Assembly: GCA_040768665.1 (NCBI GenBank)
Contig: JAXGMN010000007.1
Span: 1-64,000, forward strand
Length of the DNA: 64,000 nucleotides
Direction: 5' to 3'
Source: JABWBD01 sp040768665
Lineage (GTDB): Bacteria > Planctomycetota > Planctomycetia > Pirellulales > Thermoguttaceae
Position numbers and translations under genes: made by a program. This document shows positions 31,927 through 41,460 of the stretch, piece by piece; the stretch's first letter is position 1, and each line of letters begins with the position of its first letter. Below the pieces are notes generated by a model. That model saw only the letters and a program-made list of their open reading frames with translations, made no database searches and was not told where the DNA came from.

Positions 31927-34842
31927 ATGGGACGCATGGGATTTCTCGCTTTGCTATTCTGCGTGCTCGTGGCCGTGTCGTCGAGTTCAACGCTCACGGC
32001 GGGAGACATTGTGAATATCGATTTCGAGCAGGGCACCGACGCGGGCGCCTACGACGGGCTTGATCTTCGCGGAGCAACCGCCGCGATCATTCCGGGTGGT
32101 TCCGACGGGACAGGGCACTGCTTGAAACTGGTCACCAAGAAGCCCGCCACGGCATGCCCGCTTCGCATCTCACGGCCAATCGAGGTCGTCAAGAACCTCG
32201 TCCTCTCGTTCGATTACAAGGCCGAGATCGAAGAGGGTTTCGAGGGCGCGTACCTCGGGATGAGCTTTTTTGTCGACGGCCAGCAGTGGTTCTGGACGAG
32301 CGACGAATTCTCCGGCCAGTGGCGGCACGCCCGCGTGGAAATCGGCCGCCTGAAGGACGACGAGCATGTCTTGAGACCGGGCGTGGTATTTTCGAGAATC
32401 CAACTCTACGGGCGCGTGAAGGACAAGCCGGGGCTGGAGCGCAAGACGTTTGCGAAGATGACCGTCTGGTTCGACAACCTCCGTGTTGCGGCGGGCGAGC
32501 GTCCGCGAGCGCTTACGGATCGTTGCCGCGAGTCGTACTCGGATCCGCCGATGTTCGCCTGGGCGCAACCGGAGGATGGGGGTTCCCGGCGACTTCAGTA
32601 CTCCCGGAAGCCCGATTTCCCCGAGGATGCAACGACGGCGGTCGACTTGGAGGGCAACTTCCATACGCCGCCAGAGCCGATCGGGGCGGGCACCTGGTAC
32701 TGGCGGACCTGGACGGAAAACGAGCTGGTTGAGGGCTGGACGCCGATCGAGCGGGTGGAGATCGTGCCCGAGGCGCATCGATTCACCACGCGGCCTGTGC
32801 CGGTCGACGAGATCGCCTCGCGGGCCCGTCCCCGGTTGCTGGCGTGTGCCGAGATCGGGCAACCGCCGGTGGACGAGCGGCGGAAACAGCAACTCGTCGC
32901 GTCTGCGGAAAAGCTCTACAAGGCGGGCGTTCCCGAGCATCCGGGGCCGCATGTGCCCGGGGATCCCAGGTGGCCCACGTGGATCGATTGGTACGGCAAA
33001 GTCGCGGGGAAGATTACCGGAGGGACCGGACGACGTCTGCAAACGATCGCCGGATATGCGATGCTCACTGGCGATCCGGAGGTCGTCCGATGGGCGAAGG
33101 AACTTGCCCTAAAGGCCTGCAAGTGGGATCCGGAGGGCGGCAGCGCCATGAGCCGGGGCGATATCGGGGCCCATCACCTGCTCCGCGGCCTGAGCTGGTG
33201 CTACGACGCCTGCCGCGACCAAATGACCGAGACCCAGCGGGAGGTCCTGCAAGAGACCATCGTGAAGCGAACGGGGCAGTTCTGGCGAAGGCTCAACCCC
33301 TTCCGGCACGGCGAAGCCAACAATCACGCCTGGCTGCAAGCGCTGGGCGTTGCCGAGGCGGGCCTGGTGCTGGCCGGCGACCATGCCGAGGCCGGCCAGT
33401 GGGCTGAATACGTCCGGCAGTTGTATCTGGGCCGTTTTCTGCTGGCCCCGGGCTATCAGGGCGACAACAACTGTATGGATCGCGTACTGGGGCTACGGGC
33501 TGGGTTTCATCATCCGACTATGCCGATCTGATGAAAGCCGTGTGCGGAATCGACCTATCAAACACCTCCGTGGTTCAACCAGACGGCCCGGTTTCCGATG
33601 CACGCGCCGCCGGGAGGCTGGGCGGTGTCGTTCGCCGATACCGGCATGCCGAACCATGGGGTGCGAGGCCTGCCGCAGACCGCACAGGTCCGCGACCTCG
33701 CCGTTCGCACCCGCGACGCGTGTGCCCTTTGGTACAGCGGCGCCCGCGAAGCCGTCGACGACCTGGAGCTCCTGGCGGCTGGTCGATCTTGCACAGTCGA
33801 TCCACTACCGCCACATCGGCGTGGCCATTTTCAACACCTCGCCTGCCGACGGGGCGGAGAACGTCGCGGTCGCTATGCACAGCGGCCGCTACCAGGCGGG
33901 CATCAGCACCCGGACGTCCAGAACAGCTTCGTCATCCACGCCTACGGCGAGAAGCTCGCCATCGACGGCGGTTACTACGACTGGTACGGCAGCCCTCACT
34001 TCAAAGCCTACTCGATGCAGACGCTTGCGCATAACACGCTTCTGGTCGACGGCCAGGGACAGGCGGTGTGCACGGAGGGCGCCGACGGGCACATCACCGC
34101 TTGGTTTGACTCGCCGGGGTACGGGTATGTCCGGGGAGATGCGGCGGATCCGGAGATCTACCAGCGCCGGCTGACGCGATTCGATCGCAGTATTCTGTTC
34201 ATCAAGCCGGGGTTTGTGGCGGTTCACGACGTTGTCCGGCCAGCCGAGCCGGCGAAGCTGGACTGGCTGCTGCACGCGGTGGTTCCGATCGAACGGGGAA
34301 CGGATGGACGGTCGTTCGCGATCACCTGCCAGCGTGCGGCGCTGCGAGGCCGGTTGTTCCAGCCAGAGGAGTTGGACATGCAGATCACTACCGGGTTTCC
34401 CGTCGAACCGGTGAACCGCTATAGCACGGACCCGGTCCCCAAAGAGAACTACTGTCCAGAATGGAGGCTTTCGGCGTCATCCCGCGCATCGAACGAGACG
34501 GAGTTCCTGGCGGCGATGCAGATTCAGCGGCTCGCGGAGCCCGCCGATCCGATCGCGGAAATCGGCTCCGTTGAGGCGGAAAACGCTTGGGCCGTCGTGA
34601 TTCACGGCGGCGATTCGGATCACCTCGTGCTGTTTCGCAAGCCGGGGACTACCGGACCGATGCGGTCCGGCGGCCTGGTCTGTGAGGGAGAACTCGGCGC
34701 AATCGAGTTGGACGGCCGGGGCGAAATCAAAAAAGCCCTGGCGATCCGGGCCACTCGGCTACAATATCGTGAGCGACGACTCTGGTCGAGCGATCGTCCA
34801 GACGACTGGGCAGCGACTGCCCCCTCGGAAGCTTGCGACTAA
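31927..34842 (+). pseudogene. heparinase II/III-like (DUF4962) secreted lyase, frameshifted
   Basis: MGRMGFLALLFCVLVAVSSS is a signal peptide, preceded by GGAAGGAAAG. An N-terminal beta domain (to ~residue 300) is followed by the alpha/alpha toroid (GDIGAHHLLRGLSWCYDACR, NPFRHGEANNHAWLQALGVA). After frameshifts at about 33,480-33,560, 33,780 and 33,900 comes the Heparinase II/III C-terminal domain: HQHPDVQNSFVIHAYGEKLA, DGGYYDWYGSPHFKAYS and LAHNTLLVDGQGQ. The catalytic-type residues of the toroid (NNHAW) and the His-Pro motif are present. It would cleave acidic polysaccharides in the periplasm. Its position right behind a sialidase suggests a glycan-use locus. It is broken as written. Confidence 0.8.
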
Positions 34843-34854
34843 AGGTATATGTGA

Positions 34855-35910
34855 ATGGAACTTCTCGAACAGGCAGCCATTGGGCTGCTGGCCGGGTTGC
34901 TCGGCGGGTTGTTGGGGGTCGGCGGCTCGATTGTGATCATCCCAGGGCTGATTCTTTATCTCGACCAGACCGGGGGGGGCTATTCCGGCAGCGACCAACA
35001 TTTGATCCAGGCCGCCGCCATGATCTGCAACGTGTTCGTGGCGGCGCCGTCGGTGTTTGCCCATCTCCGGGCGGATGCCGTGATGGGGTCGGTTGTCAGG
35101 GCGCTGATTCCTGCCGCGCTCGTCGGAATCGTCAGTGGGGTTGCGGTAAGCAACAGTTCGTCGTTTGCTCGGCAGAACGGCGCCTATCTGGCCATGATCC
35201 TATCGGGGTTTCTTCTTTACGTCGTGGCATACAACACCGTGCGTCTGTTTACCCAGACCGACTTGGAGAAGGAATTCGACCCGGAAAAGAAGCTCCCGGC
35301 CTGGCGGGTCGTGGCGGTTGGATTTCCGATGGGACTGATGGCCGGTCTTCTGGGAATTGGCGGAGGTGCGTTGGCCGTACCGATCCAGCAGTTGGTCCTC
35401 CGGCTGCCTTTGCGGCGGGCGATCGCCAATTCGGCCGTGACGATCGTCGTGGTCTCGTGCATCGGAGCGGTTCACAAGAACGTGACGCTTCCCACTCATG
35501 GAATCGCCGTCTCGGCGTCGCTTCAACTTGCGGCCATGCTGATTCCGACGGCCATGATCGGCAGCTATCTTGGGGGCCGCCTGACGCACCGCCTCTCGCG
35601 GCGGGCCCTTCGCGTGATCTTCGTGCTCTTCATGACGACGATGGCGTACCTGACGTTCAGCCGTGCCTGGAACGCAGCGGCATCGGCCGCCGAGAGGCAG
35701 TTATCTGGCGGTGGGCACTGCGCCGTCGCGATTGTCGATCAGAGGATGCTCGTACTCCCGAACGTCACTTTTCTTGGGCAACTCTGCTCGCCGCACGTTA
35801 ACGTCCGCCGGTGCGGAAATTCCCAGGCGAGCTCGCCCGCCACCGACTTTGACGAGTCGCACGCGGATATTGTCGCCAATGACGATTTCTTCGTTCACTT
35901 TCCGCGATAG
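34855..35910 (+). CDS. TauE/SafE family permease (DUF81)
   Basis: A 351-residue membrane protein with the family's paired motifs GLLAGLLGGLLGVGGSIVII and GLMAGLLGIGGGALAVPIQQ, and about eight hydrophobic helices. Members export sulfite, sulfoacetate or other organosulfur anions. The family core ends near residue 275 (MAYLTFSRAWNAA). The remaining ~75 residues are hydrophilic and encoded entirely opposite csrA, with no stop before 35910. The tail may come from loss of the normal stop. GTATATGTGA precedes the ATG; no strong ribosome binding site is seen. It starts 12 bp after the lyase stop. Confidence 0.88.
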   Translation: MELLEQAAIGLLAGLLGGLLGVGGSIVIIPGLILYLDQTGGGYSGSDQHLIQAAAMICNVFVAAPSVFAHLRADAVMGSVVRALIPAALVGIVSGVAVSNSSSFARQNGAYLAMILSGFLLYVVAYNTVRLFTQTDLEKEFDPEKKLPAWRVVAVGFPMGLMAGLLGIGGGALAVPIQQLVLRLPLRRAIANSAVTIVVVSCIGAVHKNVTLPTHGIAVSASLQLAAMLIPTAMIGSYLGGRLTHRLSRRALRVIFVLFMTTMAYLTFSRAWNAAASAAERQLSGGGHCAVAIVDQRMLVLPNVTFLGQLCSPHVNVRRCGNSQASSPATDFDESHADIVANDDFFVHFPR

Positions 35911-35919
35911 AACGAGCAT
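35701..35919 (-). CDS. csrA: carbon storage regulator CsrA
   Basis: A 72-residue CsrA homolog: MLVLSRKVNEEIVIGDNIRV followed by RLVKVGGGRARLGISAPADV and NVRRAEL. It has the N-terminal RNA-binding beta strand (LVLSRK) and the VRRAEL strand that corresponds to the R44 region. CsrA binds GGA motifs in mRNA leaders and controls translation. AGGGAGAACGGC precedes the ATG, which fixes the start; the frame is open for 28 codons upstream. The C-terminal ~20 residues (KKSDVREYEHPLIDNRDGAV) are longer than in E. coli. The whole gene lies antisense to the 3' end of the TauE-family gene. Confidence 0.9.
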   Translation of the reverse strand: MLVLSRKVNEEIVIGDNIRVRLVKVGGGRARLGISAPADVNVRRAELPKKSDVREYEHPLIDNRDGAVPTAR

Positions 35920-36480
35920 GCCGTTCTCCCTGAGGCTGCGCGCCTCGGCTCGCTGGTTGGATCCATCGACATGTATTCGGAAACGGGGGCTGCCACTCTC
36001 CATCTCGCACGACTCGTCTGAAGAAACAACATCCGGGAGTCAGTCCCCGTATCCGAATAGCCCCTGAGTTAAAATGTATCAAGCAGCACGACTGGCAGCT
36101 ATCCGGCAGAATGCGGCAAGGGCTTCGGAAAATTGGTGAAAAATGGCTCGGGATTTCCCTTAACCCTTCAGGTGGAGTAGAGCTGGCAGCGGGCCCCCGG
36201 CGACACGACAGAAGCAAGCCCTTGCGGAGCCAGCGCCTTTTTCATCAGCCCGCCAGTGGGCTCCGTGTGCCATCGACGCGCAGCCATCTGCGGGAAGGGT
36301 CCCCGCTGTTGTCCCATGGTGGATTATGTATATTATACGGATGTTCGATCGGGGTCCGCCTTAGGAGCCAGCCGGTGGAGACTTTCCCGACCCAGCTATC
36401 GGGCGGAATGCGAGTCCGCGAAGCGACAAGGGCCGGGTGCGGTGCTTCCAGGCATCGGAACCGGCGGAAAGGAGGCGGTT
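35920..36480. other. 561-bp intergenic region with a dispersed-repeat fragment
   Basis: Divergent between csrA (minus) and a response regulator (plus); no gene seen. 36221-36247 carries CTTGCGGAGCCAGCGCCTTT followed by TTCATCA, a copy of the repeat found at 43030-43068 and 45587-45628. An AT-rich ATTATGTATATTATACGG stretch lies at about 36323-36340. Confidence 0.55.
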
Positions 36481-37206
36481 GTGAGTAGTCAGCCAGCGCA
36501 AGGTTTCCGAAGGATCACTGCCATGACAAACGGTTCGGACGTGAATGCGACGATGGAGCTGACCAAGTATCGTGTGCTGATCGTGGACGATCACCCGATC
36601 GTCCGGCACGGTCTTGCGGAACTGATCGGCCATGAGACGGACCTCGAAGTCTGCGGAGAGGCCGGTGACACTCCGGATGCTTTGCGGCAGGTTGAACAAA
36701 CCCAACCTCACGTCGTCATCGTCGATATCTCGCTGAAAAGCGGCCACGGTATCGACCTGATCGAGCAGATCAAGGCCAGGGATGAGCGGATCAAGATGCT
36801 GGTCTCTTCGATCCACGACGAGTCGCTCTTCGCCGAACGTGCCCTGCGTGCCGGCGCGATGGGCTATATCAACAAGCAGGAAGCCACCGAAAAAGTCATC
36901 GACGCGATTCGGCAGGTGCTGCGTGGAGAGATTTATCTCAGCCCGCGGATGTCGAACCGTCTTCTGCACACCGTCGTCGGCGGCGATCGGCTGAACGACA
37001 ATCCGATCGAAGGGCTCTCCAACCGCGAGCTGGAGGTTTTCGAAATGATCGGACAGGGCCTCACGACCAAACAGATTGCCGGGAAGCTTCATCTGAGCCC
37101 GAAGACGATCGAGACCCATCGCGAGAAAATCAAGATGAAGTTGAATCTCGCAAACAGCACGGAGCTGAGCCACCGTGCGGTCCAGTGGGTACTCGAGAGC
37201 CGCTGA
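36481..37206 (+). CDS. NarL/FixJ-family response regulator
   Basis: A 241-residue receiver-HTH protein. The receiver has RVLIVDDHPIVRHG, the phosphoacceptor Asp in HVVIVDISLKSGHG, SSIHDE at the Thr/Ser position and the Lys in GYINKQEATE. The LuxR-type HTH is LSNRELEVFEMIGQGLTTKQ followed by LHLSPKTIETHREKIKMKL. The GTG start at 36481 is chosen because AAAGGAGGCGGTT lies just upstream; an in-frame ATG at 36523 (after GAAGGATCACTGCC) is a good alternative and would give 227 residues. No kinase is adjacent, so it is an orphan regulator. Confidence 0.9.
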   Translation: MSSQPAQGFRRITAMTNGSDVNATMELTKYRVLIVDDHPIVRHGLAELIGHETDLEVCGEAGDTPDALRQVEQTQPHVVIVDISLKSGHGIDLIEQIKARDERIKMLVSSIHDESLFAERALRAGAMGYINKQEATEKVIDAIRQVLRGEIYLSPRMSNRLLHTVVGGDRLNDNPIEGLSNRELEVFEMIGQGLTTKQIAGKLHLSPKTIETHREKIKMKLNLANSTELSHRAVQWVLESR

Positions 37207-37282
37207 GCCTTGGGGCATCGGAAAGAACCGACTCTTGCCTAGCCGCGCCAGGGGCATATTCTGCGCCGAAGCGTTCCCAGAG

Positions 37283-37405
37283 GTAACCGTTCACGGGGCG
37301 GCCGGGGACTGGTCCATTTTTCGGCCGGTCGACGCATTTTGGCTCCAAAGCCACTGGCCGAAAACATGGACCTGTCCCCCTCTCTTCCGCCCCGTGAACG
37401 GTTAC
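37283..37405. repeat. 123-bp hairpin element with 19-bp perfect arms
   Basis: Arms GTAACCGTTCACGGGGCGG at 37283-37301 and its complement at 37387-37405. Inside, GGTCCATTTTTCGGCCG and GGCCGAAAACATGGACC form a second inverted pair, flanked by GGGGACTGG and CCTGTCCCC. The interior matches the repeat within IVP copy 2 (5944-6000). The surrounding 418-bp gap (37207-37624) has no gene; 37420-37445 resembles a degenerate arm of the element at 38321. Confidence 0.9.
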
Positions 37406-37624
37406 TCCGCAGAGTGAGCCGGTCCCGGCGGTTTTAGGATAGGCCCTGAGAGAAACCCTTATCACGTTCTGCGATTTTTCCGGAAGGCAGAAACGGACGC
37501 GGCCTGATTCACGGAAAAAGTCGGGCGAGTCTAATGAGACGATATCGGTGACCGATGGAGTGGTTACACGGCTTCGTTGGAAGCCGGCCAGCAGTCGGGA
37601 CGTCAACGCCGAGAGGAGCCAGCG

Positions 37625-38128
37625 ATGACCGTTCATTGTGTTCAGACCGGATTCCGCGAAGTCGGTTGCCGACAGCCGATGGTGCCGAGGCAGCGCCATG
37701 TCCGTTTGCCGGAGGATGTGGAGGTTTCTTTTTCCAGCGAACGGACTCTGGTCGACGGGCGATCGCCCTCGGACGAGCGGGGTTTGCGAGGCGGGCGGCG
37801 TGAAGCGCGGACTCCTTACGCATGGGGCGAAGAGATCGGGGGCCGACTGGTCGGACTGCTGGGCGTAACCCCAAGCGGCGACGAGGGGGTGCGGATCCGT
37901 TGGTTGCGCGTGGATCCGGTCTGGGGAAACGCTGCGATCGTTTCGAAATTGATTCGCAACTTGCGGGACCATTGCCGCGGCCGTGGCTATGCGAACGTTC
38001 GTGTGGATGCAAGTCTGGCGCCCGGCTGGGTCTGGCGGCAATTTCAGCGGCGCGGGTTTCGGATGTGTCCCCCAGCATCTCAGGCGGCAAGTGACCTGCA
38101 TTTCGTACTCGACTTCTACGCCGACTAA
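37625..38128 (+). CDS. GNAT-like acetyltransferase, possibly degenerate
   Basis: A 167-residue protein whose C-terminal half looks like a GNAT fold: IRWLRVDPVWGNAAIVSKLI, then NLRDHCRGRGYANVRVDASL and WRQFQRRGFRMCPP. These correspond to the acetyl-CoA binding strand-helix and the GF end. The start at 37625 (MTVHCVQTGFREVGCRQ) follows CCGAGAGGAGCCAGCG; an upstream ATG is less well placed. The N-terminal half is weakly conserved and may contain a compensated frameshift. The substrate is unknown. It lies just upstream of a sigma-54 activator gene. Confidence 0.6.
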   Translation: MTVHCVQTGFREVGCRQPMVPRQRHVRLPEDVEVSFSSERTLVDGRSPSDERGLRGGRREARTPYAWGEEIGGRLVGLLGVTPSGDEGVRIRWLRVDPVWGNAAIVSKLIRNLRDHCRGRGYANVRVDASLAPGWVWRQFQRRGFRMCPPASQAASDLHFVLDFYAD

Positions 38129-38320
38129 CGGGAGGGTCTCGCAGGGCCCTTCAAGGAAAACGACAGCCGTCGCGCGGCCAGTGCCATTCGGAAACAGAAG
38201 GCTTGCTCATCGGGTAGGAGATATCCCTATCCGAGTTGCGCCAGGTTTTCCCATCGCAGTTCAGTGCTTAGTCCTGATGCACGGAGACGTTGCGCGGAAG
38301 TTATAATGTTGGAAACACTT

Positions 38321-38422
38321 AGAGCCTATCCCAAAACCGCCCGGGGCTGGCTCATTTTGCGGAGTCTTCAGAGCAAAATGCGCCTGTCCCCCAATCCTTC
38401 GACGGTTTTTGGGATAGGCTCT
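38321..38422. repeat. 102-bp hairpin element upstream of the sigma-54 activator
   Basis: The arms AGAGCCTATCCCAAAACCG (38321-38339) and the complement at 38403-38422 pair except that one arm has A4 and the other A5. The interior contains GGGGCTGGCTCATTTTGC and GCAAAATGCGCCTGTCCCC as a second inverted pair. It fills the leader of the next gene; the 339-bp gap 38129-38467 has no gene. Confidence 0.85.
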
Positions 38423-38467
38423 TCGGTCGGCCGATCCATTCACCGTCGAGAGGAAAACTCGACGCGT

Positions 38468-39532
38468 ATGTACCTGCAGGAGGAGATAGCGGTGCAAGGT
38501 CTGGAAGAGCGTGTGGACCAAAACCAGTTTCAGGGCATCATCGGCGTTTCCGATGCCATTCGGGACGTCTTCGAACAAATCAAGCGGGTGGCGGAAACCG
38601 ATGCGACGGTGTTGATCACCGGGGAGTCCGGCACCGGGAAGGAGCTTGTCGCAGAGGCAATCCATAAGAACAGCAGCCGCCGCAACGGGCCGTACGCCGC
38701 GGTGAACATGGCGGCAGTCCCGGAAACACTGGTCGAGAGCGAACTGTTCGGGCACGTGAAGGGGGCGTTTACGGGGGCGGCAATCGATCGGGCCGGGCGT
38801 TTTGAGGCTGCAAACGGCGGGACCCTATTCGTGGACGAGATTGGCGATTTGGAGTTGACCTCCCAAGCCAAGCTGCTGCGGGTGCTGGAAGATCACCGTG
38901 TGTCGCCGATCGGCTCGAACGAGAGCCGGGAAGTCGACGTTCGCGTGATCGCCGCCACCAGCCAGGAACTCGAGAAGATGGTCGTGGAGGGAAGGTTTCG
39001 GGAAGATCTCTACTACCGGCTGAACGTCGTTGCTCTTGCGCTGCCTCCTCTCCGCAAACGCCGCGAAGATATTCGGGTACTTGTGCAGCATTTCCTTGAG
39101 GAGGCATGCCGCGCGAACGATCGGCCGACCTACTGCATCAACGCGGAACTCTGGAGATTCTTCGAGACCTACCCTTGGCCGGGCAACGTTCGCCAGCTCC
39201 GCAACTGCATCGAAAGCATGGTGGTGCTGGCGAAGTCGGATACCCTGACCCCCGACGGACTGCCGGCGATGGTCCGCAACGGCAAACCTGCCGGCGAGCC
39301 CCGTTTCGAGATCCCCAAGGGATTCACCCTCGAGGACGTCGAGAAGGTGGCCATTCGCCAGACGCTCAGCCGATGCGGCGGCAACCGCACGCAGGCGGCG
39401 CAGTCGCTGGGCATCTCGGTACGCACGCTCCAGAGAAAACTGAAGCGATGGCAGAATGATGCCGATTGGGAGGGGGATCCCGGGGCCGGGACTCACAACG
39501 GCTGGATGGAAGGCGTGGCGTCGTCGGCTTGA
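38468..39532 (+). CDS. sigma-54-dependent transcriptional activator without receiver domain
   Basis: A 354-residue enhancer-binding protein. The AAA+ domain (about 20-255) has Walker A VLITGESGTGKELVAEAIHK, the sigma-54 contact loop VKGAFTGAAIDRAGRFEAAN, Walker B GTLFVDEIGDL and the REDLYYRLNVVALALPPLRK segment. A Fis-type HTH ends the protein (RCGGNRTQAAQSLGISVRTL). There is no receiver, GAF or PAS domain in front; only ~20 residues precede the AAA+ module. The ATG at 38468 is used; a GTG at 38492 with GGAGGAGATAGCG upstream is an equally good start. Upstream reading is through a hairpin repeat and unlikely to be coding. Confidence 0.9.
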   Translation: MYLQEEIAVQGLEERVDQNQFQGIIGVSDAIRDVFEQIKRVAETDATVLITGESGTGKELVAEAIHKNSSRRNGPYAAVNMAAVPETLVESELFGHVKGAFTGAAIDRAGRFEAANGGTLFVDEIGDLELTSQAKLLRVLEDHRVSPIGSNESREVDVRVIAATSQELEKMVVEGRFREDLYYRLNVVALALPPLRKRREDIRVLVQHFLEEACRANDRPTYCINAELWRFFETYPWPGNVRQLRNCIESMVVLAKSDTLTPDGLPAMVRNGKPAGEPRFEIPKGFTLEDVEKVAIRQTLSRCGGNRTQAAQSLGISVRTLQRKLKRWQNDADWEGDPGAGTHNGWMEGVASSA

Positions 39533-39621
39533 AGAGAGTTTGGCTGCCGGCGGCCGGTCTGAGGTCAGGCCGCGGAACGGCAGCGTGGGCACTGTGAGGA
39601 CGACAAAAGGGAGAAGGACTG

Positions 39622-40049
39622 ATGATCAAGCGAACTTCCGTAGCGATGTGGGAAGGCAACCTGCAGTCCGGCTCGGGCACGATGAGGGTCGGCGACGGTG
39701 CCTTCGAGGGACCGTATTCTTTCCCGTCGCGATTCGAGAACGGCTCCGGAACGAATCCGGAAGAACTCATCGCCGCCGCGCACGCCGGGTGCTTCTCAAT
39801 GGCCCTGGCGCATGCGCTGACTCAGGCGGGGCACCCACCGGCGCGAGTCGAGACGACAGCCGAGGTGCGTCTTGAGAAATCCGGCGATGGATTCCGAATT
39901 CCCGAGATCCACCTGGAAACGACCGCGGACGTACACGGGCTTGATGAGGCCGAGTTCCAGAAACATGCCAGCGCGGCGAAGGAGAACTGCCCCGTCTCAA
40001 GCTACTGTCCGGAGCGAAGATCACCCTCGGGGCCAAGCTCTTGGCCTGA
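39622..40049 (+). pseudogene. OsmC/Ohr-family peroxiredoxin, one frameshift near the end
   Basis: An OsmC-type thiol peroxidase (organic hydroperoxide reduction). MIKRTSVAMWEGNLQSGSGT is followed by SRFENGSGTNPEELIAAAHA, then GCFSMALAHALTQAGH with the first catalytic Cys, and a second Cys in AAKENCPVS. After PVS the frame slips by one base (GTCTCAAGC where TCAAAG is expected). The normal end KLLSGAKITLGAKLLA with stop at 40047-40049 is in another frame. As written the open frame runs to 40263 with unrelated residues. Loss of an A from a run suggests a sequence error or very recent damage. A GGGAGAAGGACTG site precedes the ATG. Confidence 0.85.
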
Positions 40050-40078
40050 CGGACTCACTGCCCCAGAGGAGGAGCCTC

Positions 40079-41264
40079 ATGGACCGTTTCGATCGCGATC
40101 AGCTTACCGAGTTAGCCCAAAGTCGCGCGAACCCATTGCGTATCGATGTACATGCCGGCGCATCGTTCGGGCAAAGATAATGAGAACAGGACCACATCCG
40201 CCTGAAGAACCTCCTACGGCAAGCGGAGGAAAAACTCGCGGAGCGCAACCTCCGCATGGCTGAGTGCGGCCTGCTCCTTCACAACCCGCTGATGAGCTGG
40301 TCGCGAACGGGCATTTCTGGACGTTCCAGAGCGACGGGCTGGTTCTTTTTCTCTCCGCGAAGGGCGCGGCATTGCAATCTTCCGGTCCGTTTTGAAGAGG
40401 ATGTGGTCGTTGGGCGGCGATTCCATCTGCTGCCGATGTTTCCACTGGTGGAGGAGGGATTTGTCGTTCTACGTGCTGGCCCTCAGTTCGGACCGGGTGC
40501 GGTTGCTGAAATGCACCGTTTCTCAGTGCTGGAGGGGATCGAGGTCCCGGAGATGCCGGAGGTTTTCAGGAGTATGCGAGCGTTTCGAGGAGCAGAGAAG
40601 CGTGCAGTTCCATTCGCAGGCTCCGCCCGTCGCGCGCCGCGGGGGCCGGCGGGGGGCGTCAAACGGCGAGCCGCGATGTATCACGGGCAGGGCAGGGCGG
40701 CGGACGATGCCAATCGGAAGGTTCGCCTCGGAGAATACTGCCGGAGTGATCGATAACGCCTTGGCGAAGGCACTGGCAAACGAATCGGCGCGCTGGTACG
40801 CGTGCGATACGACGCTTGCGGGCCTCTACCGGGAGGTCAATTCGTATCGGGGGCTCGTTGACGCGTTTCTCAGCGGCAGCCCGGATGCGAAAAGCGACGA
40901 GGAGATCCGCGATTCCGCATGGGAGGTGGTCGCGGCACTGGGTGCAGGCGAGGAAAGAGAAGGCGTTGGACGATTATGGCCTTGCGGTCAGTCGCCAGCA
41001 GGGCAGCAGTCGGCTGGAGGAGATTCTGCCGGCTGCCGTGGACGGCCGCGTGGATCGCCTGCTCGTCCAGCAAGGGGCTGATAGGGCGTGTTTGATGCGG
41101 ATAAGCGGACTGTCTCTTTCAACGAAGCGCCCGACGAAAGAAAATGAAGGGATCTGCTGAATACCGCCGCGACGGAAACCTGTCTGACTCAAGGTTCGGT
41201 CTACCTGCTTCCGCGGGACCGCATGCCGGAGGGGGCGCCGATCGCGGCAATCTACCGGTACTGA
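40079..41264 (+). pseudogene. baeRF7-like (release-factor-type domain) protein, multiply frameshifted
   Basis: It starts MDRFDRDQLTELAQSRAN after AGGAGGAGCC. Family pieces are scattered over the frames: LKNLLRQAEEKLAERNLRMA, ELVANGHFWTFQSDGLVLFL, EEDVVVGRRFHLLPMFPLVE, FYVLALSSDRVRLLKCT, LANESA, YREVNSYRGLVDAFLSGSPD and RLEEILPAAVDGRVDRLLVQ. The end is AATETCLTQGSVYLLPRDRM to IAAIYRY. The whole matches the planctomycete proteins with an eRF1-like (baeRF) fold, which have been linked to ribosome biology and host attachment but lack a proven role. At least six indels occur. Confidence 0.7.
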
Positions 41265-41460
41265 GCGGATTTCGCCTGGCGTATCGCACCCTTGGCATGC
41301 GGTTCCAGTCCTCAGCGCCACGCGGTTGTCGTCTCTTGCTCAAGCCGCTCGGCGGCTGTGCGCTGACAGAGCGTCCGGTTGCCACGGTGGACCCTCGCCC
41401 GTACATTGGCGCGTCGTGTTGCGTTTACGGCATCCGAGATCGTCCAGGAGGTACACCGCG

